A stretch of DNA of 64,000 nucleotides from JACPYM01 sp031423495 (GTDB taxonomy: Bacteria; Acidobacteriota; Blastocatellia; RBC074), in NCBI GenBank assembly GCA_031423495.1, contig JANPFP010000152.1, positions 4,340 through 68,339 of the forward strand, in the 5' to 3' direction. Below are positions 23,910 through 32,912 of the stretch, in pieces. Under the pieces are notes generated by a model. That model was given only the letters and a program-made list of their open reading frames with translations, did not search any database and was not told where the DNA came from. The position numbers and the translations under genes were made by a program. Positions within the stretch are counted from its first letter, which is position 1. Every line of letters begins with the position of its first letter.

Positions 23910-26009
23910 ATGAAGATTAGTTATAACTGGCTCAAAGAATTTGTAGACATCAACCTCGCTCCGCGCGAACTCGCCGAGCGGCTGACGATGGTTGGCCTCG
24001 CCGTGGACGCCGTTGAAACGCACGGCGACGATGCTGTGTTGGAAATAGACTTGACCTCCAATCGGCCTGATTGCTTGTCACATCTGGGCGTAGCGCGCGA
24101 GGTCTTCGCCATCGTTGGCATCGTCGGGCAGCCGATGAAATTCATGAGCGCAAGCGGAAAGCAAGGCGATGCGGCGTTAAAGACCGCTGAACTCACAAGC
24201 GTTGAAATCACTGCGCCGGAATTGTGTCCGCGTTATACGGCGCGATTGATTCGCGGCGTGAAGGTCAAACCTTCGCCGGAGTGGTTGGTTAAGCGTTTGG
24301 AAGTGATGGGGCAGCGCAGCGTGAATAACATCGCGGACATTACGAATTACGTGATGCTGGCGTTGGGGCAGCCGCTGCATGCTTTTGATTTCGAGATGCT
24401 CAAGGGCAAGCGCATCGTAGTTCGTCGCGCGAGTGAAGGCGAAAAGATCGTTACGCTCGACAAAGAAGAACGTACGTTGACCAGTGCGATGCTGGTGATT
24501 GCCGATGCCGAACGTCCGGTGGCGTTGGGCGGCATCAAGGGCGGCGAAGATTCGGGTATTACCGACAAGACCGTAGACGTGTTGTTAGAGGCAGCGTATT
24601 TCACGCCCGCGCCGATTCGGGCTACGTCAAAGGCTTTGGGGTTGGCGACTGAGGCTTCTTATCGTTATGAACGCGGCACTGACCCTGAGATTGTCGCGGT
24701 GGCTTCTGACACGGCGGCGTGGCTGATTGCGGAACTCGCGGGCGGCACGGTGTCTGATGAATTGATTGACGTATATCCAGGCCAAGACGCGCTGTCGGCG
24801 AAACGCAAATCCGTCACGATGCGGCTCGCGCGTTATCGTGCGTTGACGGGGTTGGACGTTGAATTGAATGAAGCCGCGCGCATTCTCACGGCGTTGGGAA
24901 TGGATTCAACCGTTGATGAAACTGCGCAATCGTTGACGGTGCAGTCGCCTTCGTGGCGTATAGACATCGGCATCGAAGAAGACCTGATCGAAGAAGTCGC
25001 GCGCATCAACGGCTACGATAAGTTGCAAACCAGCTTGCCGGGCAGCGCAGGCGCGGGTTCGTTGTTGCCGGGCGAAACCGAACGCCGCAACGTGCGACGT
25101 TCGCTCACGGGCTTGGGTTATCACGAAGCCGTGAGTTTCAGTTTTGTGAGTGCGGCGAGCGATGCGCTTTTCAGCGAGACGCCGCGCGTACAGTTGAGCA
25201 ATCCGATTGACGTAGAGTTAGACGTGATGCGTACCAATCTGTTGGGCGGCTTGCTCGGCGCGTTGTCGCACAATTTCAATCACGGTTCGCGCAACGTGCG
25301 GATGTTTGAATTCGGTAAATGCTTTGCAGCAGTTGGCGGCGAGCGTCCGATGGAAACGGAGCGGCTGGCTTTGGTGGCGACGGGCGCGCGCAATGCCGAC
25401 GATTGGCAAGCAGGGAAGACGGCGCTGGATTTTTATGACGTGAAAGGTGCGCTCGAAACTTTGCTTGAAACGGCAGGCGTGACGGGCTGGCAATTCACGG
25501 CTGACGCGAGCTTGCCTGCACATTTGCATCTATATTTGCATCCGGGACGTGCTGCGATAGTATCTCGCGGCGCTGAAGCTTCAAGACAAGTGGGGGGCCA
25601 TGTAGGCCAACTCCATCCACGCATCGCGGCGCAATACAAATTCAAACAACCGGTATTTGTGGCGGAACTGGACTTCGGCGCGTTGTTGCAAGCCGAACGT
25701 CGCGCGTCGCGTTACCAGCCGCTGCATAAGTTCCCGCAAGCGCAACGTGACACGGCGTTGCTGATTGATACGACAGTGAATTACGCGGCGCTCGAAGCGG
25801 CTTTGTATGATTTGCAGTTGCCCGAACTCGTCAACGTGCGGTTGTTTGATCGTTACGTGGGCAAGGAACTGCCCGCCGGCAAACACTCGCTGGCGCTTTC
25901 GGTGACTTATCGTTTGGCAGAAAAAACCCTGACCGACGAAGAAGTCAACGCAGCGCACGAGCGCGTGACGATGACCTTGAAGACGCAGTTCGGCGCAGAG
26001 ATTCGCTGA
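23910..26009 (+). CDS. pheT: Phenylalanyl-tRNA synthetase beta subunit lacking the B2 tRNA-binding domain
   Basis: A 699-residue PheT, about 100 shorter than the common 790-800. The N-terminus MKISYNWLKEFVDI runs to about residue 38 and then goes straight to LEIDLTSNRPDCLSHLGVAREV. The EMAPII/OB-fold tRNA-binding domain usually found between them is absent. The rest is complete: B3/B4 editing domain (VNNIADITNYVMLALGQPLHAFD), B5 domain (DLIEEVARINGYD), catalytic-like domain and the C-terminal FDX-ACB anticodon domain (FPQAQRDTALLID...GKHSLALSVTYR). The subunit partners PheS. Compact PheT proteins without B2 are probably a lineage trait, not a deletion artefact, since the junction is clean. 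Confidence 0.95.
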   Translation: MKISYNWLKEFVDINLAPRELAERLTMVGLAVDAVETHGDDAVLEIDLTSNRPDCLSHLGVAREVFAIVGIVGQPMKFMSASGKQGDAALKTAELTSVEITAPELCPRYTARLIRGVKVKPSPEWLVKRLEVMGQRSVNNIADITNYVMLALGQPLHAFDFEMLKGKRIVVRRASEGEKIVTLDKEERTLTSAMLVIADAERPVALGGIKGGEDSGITDKTVDVLLEAAYFTPAPIRATSKALGLATEASYRYERGTDPEIVAVASDTAAWLIAELAGGTVSDELIDVYPGQDALSAKRKSVTMRLARYRALTGLDVELNEAARILTALGMDSTVDETAQSLTVQSPSWRIDIGIEEDLIEEVARINGYDKLQTSLPGSAGAGSLLPGETERRNVRRSLTGLGYHEAVSFSFVSAASDALFSETPRVQLSNPIDVELDVMRTNLLGGLLGALSHNFNHGSRNVRMFEFGKCFAAVGGERPMETERLALVATGARNADDWQAGKTALDFYDVKGALETLLETAGVTGWQFTADASLPAHLHLYLHPGRAAIVSRGAEASRQVGGHVGQLHPRIAAQYKFKQPVFVAELDFGALLQAERRASRYQPLHKFPQAQRDTALLIDTTVNYAALEAALYDLQLPELVNVRLFDRYVGKELPAGKHSLALSVTYRLAEKTLTDEEVNAAHERVTMTLKTQFGAEIR

Positions 26010-26010
26010 T

Positions 26011-26095
26011 CGTACAACAACCTTTCCAGGTTGTTGCGCTCTTCGCAATGGGCCGCTTGATAGACACCCCAGCAACCTGGAAAGGTTGCTGTACT
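26011..26095. repeat. Inverted-repeat element, AGCAACC family, copy 2
   Basis: GTACAACAACCTTTCCAGGTTGTTG faces CAGCAACCTGGAAAGGTTGCTGTAC. The right arm is almost identical to that of copy 1 at 10608, whereas the left arm differs by A/G exchanges that keep its own hairpin intact. Located in the pheT-coiled-coil gap. Confidence 0.88.
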
Positions 26096-26109
26096 TTTGA
26101 GAGATGATT

Positions 26110-26382
26110 ATGACGGCTACTGGCTTAGACAAATTCGCCCATCTCGAAGACAAAATTTATCGCGCGGTCGAACGCTGCAAGATGTTGCAGCAGGAAAAAG
26201 AACGGCTCGAACAGGAAAATTCCGCCTTGCGCAGCAACGTCGGGCAACTCAACGGCGAGCGCGAACACGCTGAGACCAACGTACACAAGCTGCTGGCCGA
26301 ACGCGATAAGTTGCGTATGAAAGTCGAAGCCATGCTCGACACGATTGCCGTGTTGGAAATGGAAGCCGAGGTGAAAAAATAA
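26110..26382 (+). CDS. Small coiled-coil protein next to zapA
   Basis: A 90-residue, almost entirely helical protein with strong heptads (LEDKIYRAVERCKMLQQEK, ERLEQENSALRSNVGQLNG). It resembles ZapB-like coiled coils that act with ZapA at the FtsZ ring, but the similarity is only structural. Its TAA stop directly abuts the zapA ATG, so translation is coupled. Start 26110 has GAGAG at six bases; an ATG at 26104 is too close to it. Cytoplasmic; no membrane segment. Confidence 0.72.
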   Translation: MTATGLDKFAHLEDKIYRAVERCKMLQQEKERLEQENSALRSNVGQLNGEREHAETNVHKLLAERDKLRMKVEAMLDTIAVLEMEAEVKK

Positions 26383-26688
26383 ATGAATCAACGCCCCGCC
26401 CAAACTGTGCGCGTAGAAATTTTCAATCAGATTTACGCGCTGCGTGCTGAAGACGGCGACGCCGAGCGTACGCAGGCGCTGGCTGGCAAAGTAGATAAAA
26501 CCATGCGTGACATTGCGAAACAATTGGCTACGGCTGATTCGTTGAAGGTAGCGATTCTGGCCGCGTTGCATCTAGCGGCAGAATTGCAACAGTCGAATGA
26601 TAAGTACGATGCGTTGAACAGCGATCTCGCCGCGCGCAGCGCCGAATGCGTTGAAGTACTCGACCAGGTGTTGAAGGCGGGGCGGTGA
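26383..26688 (+). CDS. zapA: Cell division protein ZapA
   Basis: A 101-residue ZapA: N-terminal beta-strand head (QTVRVEIFNQIYALRAEDG followed by LAGKVDKTMRDIAKQ) and a long C-terminal coiled coil (LHLAAELQQSNDKYDALNSDLAARSAECVEVLDQVL). ZapA tetramers bundle FtsZ filaments. Placement after pheT is a common bacterial order. The gap after it holds a terminator and no room for a 6S RNA. Confidence 0.88.
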   Translation: MNQRPAQTVRVEIFNQIYALRAEDGDAERTQALAGKVDKTMRDIAKQLATADSLKVAILAALHLAAELQQSNDKYDALNSDLAARSAECVEVLDQVLKAGR

Positions 26689-26727
26689 AAAGGCATGGCG
26701 AGTCAATAAATTCAGAAGCAATCATCC

Positions 26728-26763
26728 AGTGGCGATAAGCGAAAAGCTGAGGCCGCTTTTTTT
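26728..26763 (+). terminator. Rho-independent terminator after zapA
   Basis: Stem AGTGGC/GCCGCT with a nested AGC/GCT stem and a run of eight T residues. It closes the translation/division operon; the next gene starts directly after the T-run. Confidence 0.8.
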
Positions 26764-26787
26764 ATGTATTCAAGAAAACCACAAGGA

Positions 26788-28494
26788 ATGAGTGTGAGAA
26801 CGAAACAATTATTAAGCGCAGCGTTGAGCGTCTTTTTGCTATTGCCGATGACGGCGATGGCGCAGCGCAAAAACGCGAAGCCTGTTAAAGAAACGCCAGC
26901 AGATGCGAAGGCCGGACTCGACGCGATCACGGCTGAACAGATGCGCCAGATGCTGACCTTCATCGCGGCTGATGAACTCGAAGGACGCAATACGCCTTCG
27001 CAAGGGTTAGACATCGCGGCGAAGTTTTTGGCTTACAACTTGTCGCGTTGGGGATTCAAACCGGCGGGCGATAACGGCACATATTTTCAGCATTTCAACT
27101 TGCGGCGCGGACAGATTGACGGTGGACAGACTACGCTGGCGTTGGGCGCGCAGACCTTCAAGTTCGGCGATGATTTGTTGCCGCGCCCGTTGATCGGCAA
27201 AGCGCAGGGCAAGCTCGTTTACGTGGGGCATGGCCTGATGGTGAAAGCCAAAAACGTAAACGCCTTTGCCGGGCTGGACGTGAAAGACAAGATCGTCATC
27301 GCGTCGGAAGGCTCTTTTCCGGCGGGTGTTCAGCCGAATGATTTGAGCGGCAAACTGGGTGTTGATTACGACACGGCGTCGCATTACGCACTGACGCACG
27401 GCGCGCGAGGCGTGTTGCTCGTGCCTAGTCCGACCATACTCAAATCGTGGGATCGTTTGAAAAGCTCTATGTCGTCGAACAGCCGCCCCAGCATTGATAA
27501 AACAGGTGAGGAACCGAGCGCGTTGCCAACCGCTTATGTTGGCGAAAAGACGCTGAACGCTTTATTCGATGGCGAACGAGTTAGCGGTGCTGCCGTTTTG
27601 CAAGAAGCGGCGAACGTCAAGTTTAGCGATTCGTTCGCGCTCAAGGGCGACAAAGAAGTGACGCTTAACGTGGCGGGCAATCTCGAAATTTTGCCTACGC
27701 AAAATGTGGTAGCGATTTGGGAAGGCAGCGACGCGGCGCTCAAGCAGGAATACGTAGCGGTGGGCGCGCATTACGATCACATCGGCGGGCGCGTGCCATC
27801 CGATCAAGGCAAGACCGACAACTGGTCGCGCTATCGTTTGTTCCTCGACGCAGCGGGACGCGCAGGCGGCAAAGATTCGTTATCGAACGGCGCAGATGAT
27901 GACGGTTCGGGTACGACCGGCGTACTGGCGATTGCCGAAGCGTTGACCAAAGCGCCAAAGTCGAAGCGTTCAATTTTGCTGGTTTGGCACGCGGGCGAAG
28001 AGTGGGGCTTGTGGGGTTCTGAGTATTTCACAGACCATCCGACGGTTCCGCTGGATAAGATCGTCACGCAACTCAACATTGACATGATCGGTCGCAGCCG
28101 CGCTGCCGATAACAAGAACGACCGCGATAAAGGACTGACCGATCCGAATTCGATTTATGTCATCGGCTCTAAAAAGATGAGCAGCGAGTTGGGCGAGTTA
28201 AGCGAAGCGGTCAACGCCGGTTATCTCAAGCTGGGCTTTGATTATAAATACGACGACCCGAATGACACTGAGCGGCTGTTCTATCGCAGCGATCATTACA
28301 ATTACGCGCGCAAAGGCGTACCGATTATTTTCTACTTCGACGGCATTCACGTTGATTACCACGGCACTGACGATGAAGTTGATCGCATTGATTTCGAGAA
28401 GATGGAAAAGGTCACGCGGACGGTGTTCGCTACGATGTGGGAACTGGCGAATCGCGCGACGCGCGTGAAAGTGGACAAGCAGCTTTCACAGTAG
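26788..28494 (+). CDS. Secreted M28-family zinc aminopeptidase
   Basis: About 568 residues with a signal peptide ending AMAQ. Motifs of the M28 di-zinc site are present in order: VAVGAHYDHIGG, NGADDDGSGTTGVLAIAEAL, WHAGEEWGLWGS, NIDMIGR and a final His in FDGIHVDYHGTDD. A protease-associated (PA)-like region lies between about residues 130 and 270, as in other long M28 peptidases. It trims amino acids from exported peptides. Start is uncertain: ATG 26764 lacks a ribosome site because the terminator T-run precedes it; ATG 26788 and GTG 26794 are both close to AAGGA, with the GTG better spaced. Confidence 0.92.
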   Translation: MSVRTKQLLSAALSVFLLLPMTAMAQRKNAKPVKETPADAKAGLDAITAEQMRQMLTFIAADELEGRNTPSQGLDIAAKFLAYNLSRWGFKPAGDNGTYFQHFNLRRGQIDGGQTTLALGAQTFKFGDDLLPRPLIGKAQGKLVYVGHGLMVKAKNVNAFAGLDVKDKIVIASEGSFPAGVQPNDLSGKLGVDYDTASHYALTHGARGVLLVPSPTILKSWDRLKSSMSSNSRPSIDKTGEEPSALPTAYVGEKTLNALFDGERVSGAAVLQEAANVKFSDSFALKGDKEVTLNVAGNLEILPTQNVVAIWEGSDAALKQEYVAVGAHYDHIGGRVPSDQGKTDNWSRYRLFLDAAGRAGGKDSLSNGADDDGSGTTGVLAIAEALTKAPKSKRSILLVWHAGEEWGLWGSEYFTDHPTVPLDKIVTQLNIDMIGRSRAADNKNDRDKGLTDPNSIYVIGSKKMSSELGELSEAVNAGYLKLGFDYKYDDPNDTERLFYRSDHYNYARKGVPIIFYFDGIHVDYHGTDDEVDRIDFEKMEKVTRTVFATMWELANRATRVKVDKQLSQ

Positions 28495-28588
28495 GGATCA
28501 ATAAGCGCGCTTGACGCTCTCAACGTGCTTCACGCACGATGCTGGCTCATTCCATTCAATTTACTGACAGAATAAGGAGAGGCACTAT

Positions 28589-29392
28589 ATGCAAATTTTC
28601 AGAACTCTTTCCCGACTGAGTGTGTGCGCCGTGCTGGCGTTTGGCGCGCAACTGGTTAGCGCGCAGGCACTGACCAAAGTCGAACGCCCCGCTGGCGTGA
28701 CCAAACAAATGGCGGAACGCGGTCAGCAAGACGAAGCGGCTCCGGCCATCAGAATCATCAGTCCCAAAGCGAACGAAGTCATCAAGGGCGACAGTGCGCC
28801 GTTGGTGCTTGAGTTGAGCGGCGATTTGAAAGGCTATCATCCGCACAAAGAACCGACGACGGGGATGGGCAATCACATTCACGTGATTCTCGACAACAAC
28901 GCTTATGAAGCCTATTACGACATCAAGACGCCGTTCACGATTCCGAACCTGGGGCCGGGACAGCATACGATTCGGGTATTCGCTTCGCGCCCGTGGCACG
29001 AGAGCTATAAGAACAACAGTTCGTTTGCGATGGTGACGTTCTCGGCTGTGAACGCCAAAGCCACTGCTGCCACGCGGGTCGCGGCGAAAAGCGGCAAGCC
29101 GTTGCTGACCTATAGCCGTCCCAAGGGCGAATATAAAGGCGCGGCGGCTGATCCGATCATGATTGATTTCTGGCTCGCCAACGCGAAGCTCAAAGGGCAA
29201 GGCGGCAAATATCAAGTGCGTTGCACGGTGGCCGGACAATCCATGCTGCTCGACAAATGGGAGCCGATTTGGCTAAGCGGTTGGACGGCGGGCAAGCATT
29301 CGATTCAACTCGAACTGCTCAATGACAAAGGCCAAGTCGTAGACAACGGCGGATACAACGTGACGACGCGCGAAATCACCGTGGTGAAGTAG
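28589..29392 (+). CDS. Secreted protein of unknown function
   Basis: A 267-residue protein with signal peptide (cleavage after LVSAQ) and ribosome site AAGGAGAGG. It contains two beta-rich modules. The first reads IRIISPKANEVIKGDSAPLVLEL, GMGNHIHVILDN and LGPGQHTIRVFASRPWHESYKN; the second GGKYQVRCTVAGQSMLLDKWEPIWLSGWTAGKHSIQLELL. Both have the strand-loop-strand look of Ig-like domains with a repeated pG-H-(T/S)I pattern, so it may be a tandem duplicate. His/Trp-rich segments could bind metal or ligand. I do not recognise a named family. Confidence 0.78.
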   Translation: MQIFRTLSRLSVCAVLAFGAQLVSAQALTKVERPAGVTKQMAERGQQDEAAPAIRIISPKANEVIKGDSAPLVLELSGDLKGYHPHKEPTTGMGNHIHVILDNNAYEAYYDIKTPFTIPNLGPGQHTIRVFASRPWHESYKNNSSFAMVTFSAVNAKATAATRVAAKSGKPLLTYSRPKGEYKGAAADPIMIDFWLANAKLKGQGGKYQVRCTVAGQSMLLDKWEPIWLSGWTAGKHSIQLELLNDKGQVVDNGGYNVTTREITVVK

Positions 29393-29417
29393 CGGCAGCT
29401 TTCTCTTAACTTTTACG

Positions 29418-29458
29418 GCCCATCGCTTGTGCGCTATTGGCGGACGCAGGCGATGGGC
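29418..29458 (+). terminator. Hairpin, probable terminator
   Basis: Perfect 9-bp stem GCCCATCGC / GCGATGGGC around a 23-base loop, followed by TGTTTG. The weak T-run makes it a tentative call. Confidence 0.5.
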
Positions 29459-29473
29459 TGTTTGCATGTACGG

Positions 29474-29577
29474 TGTCCGTAGCCCGACCGTTAGAGAGGG
29501 CTACTTTGCAATGGCGCTTATTGATACCAACGGGCGCGATGCCGAGGTAGCCCTCTCTAACGGTCGGGCTACGGACA
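29474..29577. repeat. Inverted-repeat element, GTAGCCCGACC type
   Basis: Arms TGTCCGTAGCCCGACCGTTA and its complement TAACGGTCGGGCTACGGACA, about 31 paired bases in all. Each arm also forms a GTAGCCC...GGGCTAC hairpin. It lies in the 314-base gap before the RND pump gene; apart from this and the hairpin before it I see nothing in that gap. Confidence 0.9.
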
Positions 29578-29705
29578 CAAAGCCATTGCCGTAAAGATTT
29601 TCCGCAACTGTTAGGGCAACCGGTTCGTCTTTTACTTCAAGCGCGTCGGTCTGACAAAATGCGCGCCAGCGAAATTCATCAATAAATGCAGTAGCAGGAA
29701 TTCAT

Positions 29706-32700
29706 ATGCAGAAGTTGGCAGAAATTTGTATCAAGCGTCCGGTGTTTGCCGCGATGATTATTTTGGCGTTGGTCGTGGTGGGCGGTTCGAGTTATTTCAA
29801 GTTGGGCGTAGATCGTTTTCCGACGATTGACGTGCCGACGATTTACATTCGCGCGAGCCTGCCCGGCGCGGCGCCTGAAGAGATGGAAACCGGTGTCGTC
29901 AAAGTCATCGAAGACGCAGTCAACCGCGTCGAAGGCATCGAAACCATGCGCGGCGTAGCGCGAAACGGGCAAGCATTCATCATTCTCAATTTCGATCTTA
30001 ACCGCGACATTGATACCGCTGCGCAAGATGTACGCGACCGTTTGCAAGGCATTGCGCGCGAACTGCCAGCGGGAATGGACCCGCCTTCGGTCAACAAATC
30101 CGACAACGATTCTTATCCAATTATCACCGCCGCCATTTCAGGCAATCGTTCGCAACGCGAACTTGCTGAGATTGCCGACAAACGCATTAAGGTCGAACTC
30201 GAACGCGCCAACGGCGTCGGTGAAGTTTTTGTCAACGGCGGCCCTAACCGTGCGATTAACGTTTGGGTAGATGCCGACCGCCTCGCCGCTTACCGCCTGC
30301 CGATCACGCAAATCCGCAACGCCATCGTGAGGCAAAACGCTGACGTACCTGGCGGCAATCTGGATGCAGGCGCGCGCGAACTCACGTTGCGCACGATGGG
30401 ACGCATCATCGAGCCGCGCGATTTTGAGAACATCGTCGTCTCAACCGCAGGCGGAGCGCCGATTCGCGTCCGCGATGTGGGTTACGTGACCGACGGCACC
30501 AAAGAAATGCGTTCGTTGTCGCGGTTGAACGGAGTGCCTTCGGTTTCGATTGGCGTGATTCGCCAGTCGGGCGCGAACACCGTCGCCGTGATCGAGGAAG
30601 TAAAGCAAAAGCTCAATCGCATTCAGGCCGCGATGCCCAGCGATGTGCGCATCGAAGTCATTCAGGATCAGTCGCGCTATATCAACAACGCGCTGCACGA
30701 GATCAACGTGCATCTGGTGTTGGGCAGCATTCTGGCGTGTCTGGTCGTGTTGCTGTTTATGCGTTCGTGGCGCTCGACGGTGATTGCGGGCATTGCGATT
30801 CCGACGTCGGTGATTTCGACCTTCGGCATGATGCGCGTACTCGATTTCACCTTGAATAGCGTCACCATGCTGGCGCTCGTGCTAATGGTCGGCATCGTGA
30901 TTGACGATGCCATCGTGATTCTCGAAAACATCTTTCGTTACATCGAAGAAAAGAAAATGCCGCCGATGCAAGCGGCCAAAGAGGCGACGCAGGAAATCGG
31001 AATGGCGGTCATGGCGACGACGCTTTCGCTGGTAGTCATCTTTTTGCCCGTGTCGTTTATGTCTTCGATTTCGGGACGGTTTCTTTATCAGTTCGGGCTG
31101 ACGGCTTCGGTGGCGATTATGGTCAGCTTGCTGGTTTCGTTCACGCTGACGCCGATGATGAGCGCGCGCCTGTTAAAAGCGGGCGATGGTGCGAGCGATC
31201 ATGACGGAGCCTCGCGCCGGGGCTTTTACCGTTGGATTGACGCGGCCTATACGTGGATGTTGCACGCGGTGATGCGTTGGCGTTGGGCGGTGGTTTTGCT
31301 GGCGGTTGGGGTCATCGCCACGACGCCGTATTTTTACGGACAAGTGCGGCAGGAATTTATTCCCTCTAACACCGATGAAGGCGAGTTCAGCGTGAACCTC
31401 AGCGCGCCCGAAGGCACGAGCCTTTCAGCGATGAACGAGGCGATTCAAGCGGTCGAAGCTGACTTGAGCGATAAGAAAAAATTCCCCGAAATTCGCTTGA
31501 TGCTGGCTTCGGTCGGCGGCGGTATGGGCGGCTTTTCTAACTCGATCAATAACGGCGAAATTTATATTCGTATTGCCTCGCACGAAGAACGTACGGTCAA
31601 TCTGGGCAAGTTCTGGCAGGGACTAAAAGCAGGCCGTCCGCTGGCGGTGTTCGACGGCAATTATTCTTCGCGCGACGTGATGGGACGCATTCGGGGCGCG
31701 TTGCGCAAATACACTCACTTGCGGCCTTCCGTGCGCAATCCGCAATCCATCAATCTGGGCAGCGGCCCTTCCGATCTTGATTTCAGTTTGCGTGGCCCTG
31801 ACGTGATGAAGCTGTATAACGCGGCCAACGAGATGCGCGAGTGGGGATTGACTAACGGATTAGTTGACCCTGACGTTTCGCTCAAAATTGATAAGCCCGA
31901 GTTGCGCGTCAGGATTGATCGCCAACGCGCCGCTGACCTGGGCGTAGACCCGACTGACATCGCGACGGCCTTGCGTTTGATGGTGGGCGGCGATGATCGC
32001 GTCTCGCGCTTTCACGATGAAGCGGTCAACGAAGATTACGATGTCGAAGTCCGGCTCGAAAAAGGCGACCGCAACGATGCCGATACGGTTTCGCGGTTAT
32101 TCGTGAGTTCCAACAAACTCGGTCTGGTTTCGCTCGACAATATCGTCACGCTCGAAAAAGCCATCGCTTCGTCGCGCATTGACCGGCAAGATCGCCAGCG
32201 CGTCGTCAGCGTACGCGCTTCTATCGCGCCCCAATACGGCTTGCAGGATCGCATGGACGCCATGCGCGTGGAATTTGCCCGCAAGAATTTAGGTTCCGAA
32301 TACAGTTACCTGATCGGTGGACGGGGACGCGAACTCGAACGTACGTTCAGCGAATTCATTCTCGCTTTTATGTTGTCGGTCGCGTTTATGTACATGATCC
32401 TCGCGTCGCAATTTGAGAGCGTGATTCACCCGATCACGATTCTATTGAGCATTCCGCTGTCGGTTCCGTTTGCGATGCTGTCGCTGTGGTGGATGAACGA
32501 CACGCTCAATCTTTATTCGGCGCTCGGCATTCTCGTGCTGTTCGGTGTCGTGAAGAAAAACTCCATCCTGCAAATTGATCACATGAACGGGCTACGTGCG
32601 AAAGGAATGGAACGCTATCAGGCGATCATTCAAGCCAACCGTGATCGCCTGCGTCCAATTCTGATGACGACGTTCGCGCTGGTCGCAGGCATGTTGCCCC

Positions 32701-32912
32701 TTGCACTCGGTTCCGGCCCCGGCGCTGAAGAGCGCCGCTCTATCGCCATCGTCGTCATCGGCGGACAAAGCCTTTCGTTGCTGCTCACGCTGTTGGTGAC
32801 GCCGGTCGCTTATTCATTGTTTGACGATTTGGCGCTCAAGTTCCGTCGTCGTGCGCCCGCGCAAGGCGGTGTCTCGAACTTGCCGCACGTGCAATCAGAG
32901 ACTGGAGATTAG
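29706..32912 (+). CDS. RND efflux pump permease (HAE1/MdtBC-like)
   Basis: A 1068-residue inner-membrane RND transporter that uses the proton gradient to extrude drugs or other amphiphiles. It has the N-terminal helix (MQKLAEICIKRPVFAAMIILALVVVGG), a first porter region, the proton-relay Asp pair in VGIVIDDAIVILENI in helix 4, the internal repeat with GVVKKNSILQIDHMN, and helix bundle segments VAGMLPLALG and GGQSLSLLLTL. No membrane-fusion or outer-membrane partner gene is nearby, so it must use ones encoded elsewhere. The stop is directly followed by the TTG of the next gene. Confidence 0.94.
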   Translation: MQKLAEICIKRPVFAAMIILALVVVGGSSYFKLGVDRFPTIDVPTIYIRASLPGAAPEEMETGVVKVIEDAVNRVEGIETMRGVARNGQAFIILNFDLNRDIDTAAQDVRDRLQGIARELPAGMDPPSVNKSDNDSYPIITAAISGNRSQRELAEIADKRIKVELERANGVGEVFVNGGPNRAINVWVDADRLAAYRLPITQIRNAIVRQNADVPGGNLDAGARELTLRTMGRIIEPRDFENIVVSTAGGAPIRVRDVGYVTDGTKEMRSLSRLNGVPSVSIGVIRQSGANTVAVIEEVKQKLNRIQAAMPSDVRIEVIQDQSRYINNALHEINVHLVLGSILACLVVLLFMRSWRSTVIAGIAIPTSVISTFGMMRVLDFTLNSVTMLALVLMVGIVIDDAIVILENIFRYIEEKKMPPMQAAKEATQEIGMAVMATTLSLVVIFLPVSFMSSISGRFLYQFGLTASVAIMVSLLVSFTLTPMMSARLLKAGDGASDHDGASRRGFYRWIDAAYTWMLHAVMRWRWAVVLLAVGVIATTPYFYGQVRQEFIPSNTDEGEFSVNLSAPEGTSLSAMNEAIQAVEADLSDKKKFPEIRLMLASVGGGMGGFSNSINNGEIYIRIASHEERTVNLGKFWQGLKAGRPLAVFDGNYSSRDVMGRIRGALRKYTHLRPSVRNPQSINLGSGPSDLDFSLRGPDVMKLYNAANEMREWGLTNGLVDPDVSLKIDKPELRVRIDRQRAADLGVDPTDIATALRLMVGGDDRVSRFHDEAVNEDYDVEVRLEKGDRNDADTVSRLFVSSNKLGLVSLDNIVTLEKAIASSRIDRQDRQRVVSVRASIAPQYGLQDRMDAMRVEFARKNLGSEYSYLIGGRGRELERTFSEFILAFMLSVAFMYMILASQFESVIHPITILLSIPLSVPFAMLSLWWMNDTLNLYSALGILVLFGVVKKNSILQIDHMNGLRAKGMERYQAIIQANRDRLRPILMTTFALVAGMLPLALGSGPGAEERRSIAIVVIGGQSLSLLLTLLVTPVAYSLFDDLALKFRRRAPAQGGVSNLPHVQSETGD

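Noticed and set aside
26689..26763. 6S RNA after zapA
   Set aside because: Gene order suggested it, but only about 75 bases are available and they hold a terminator.
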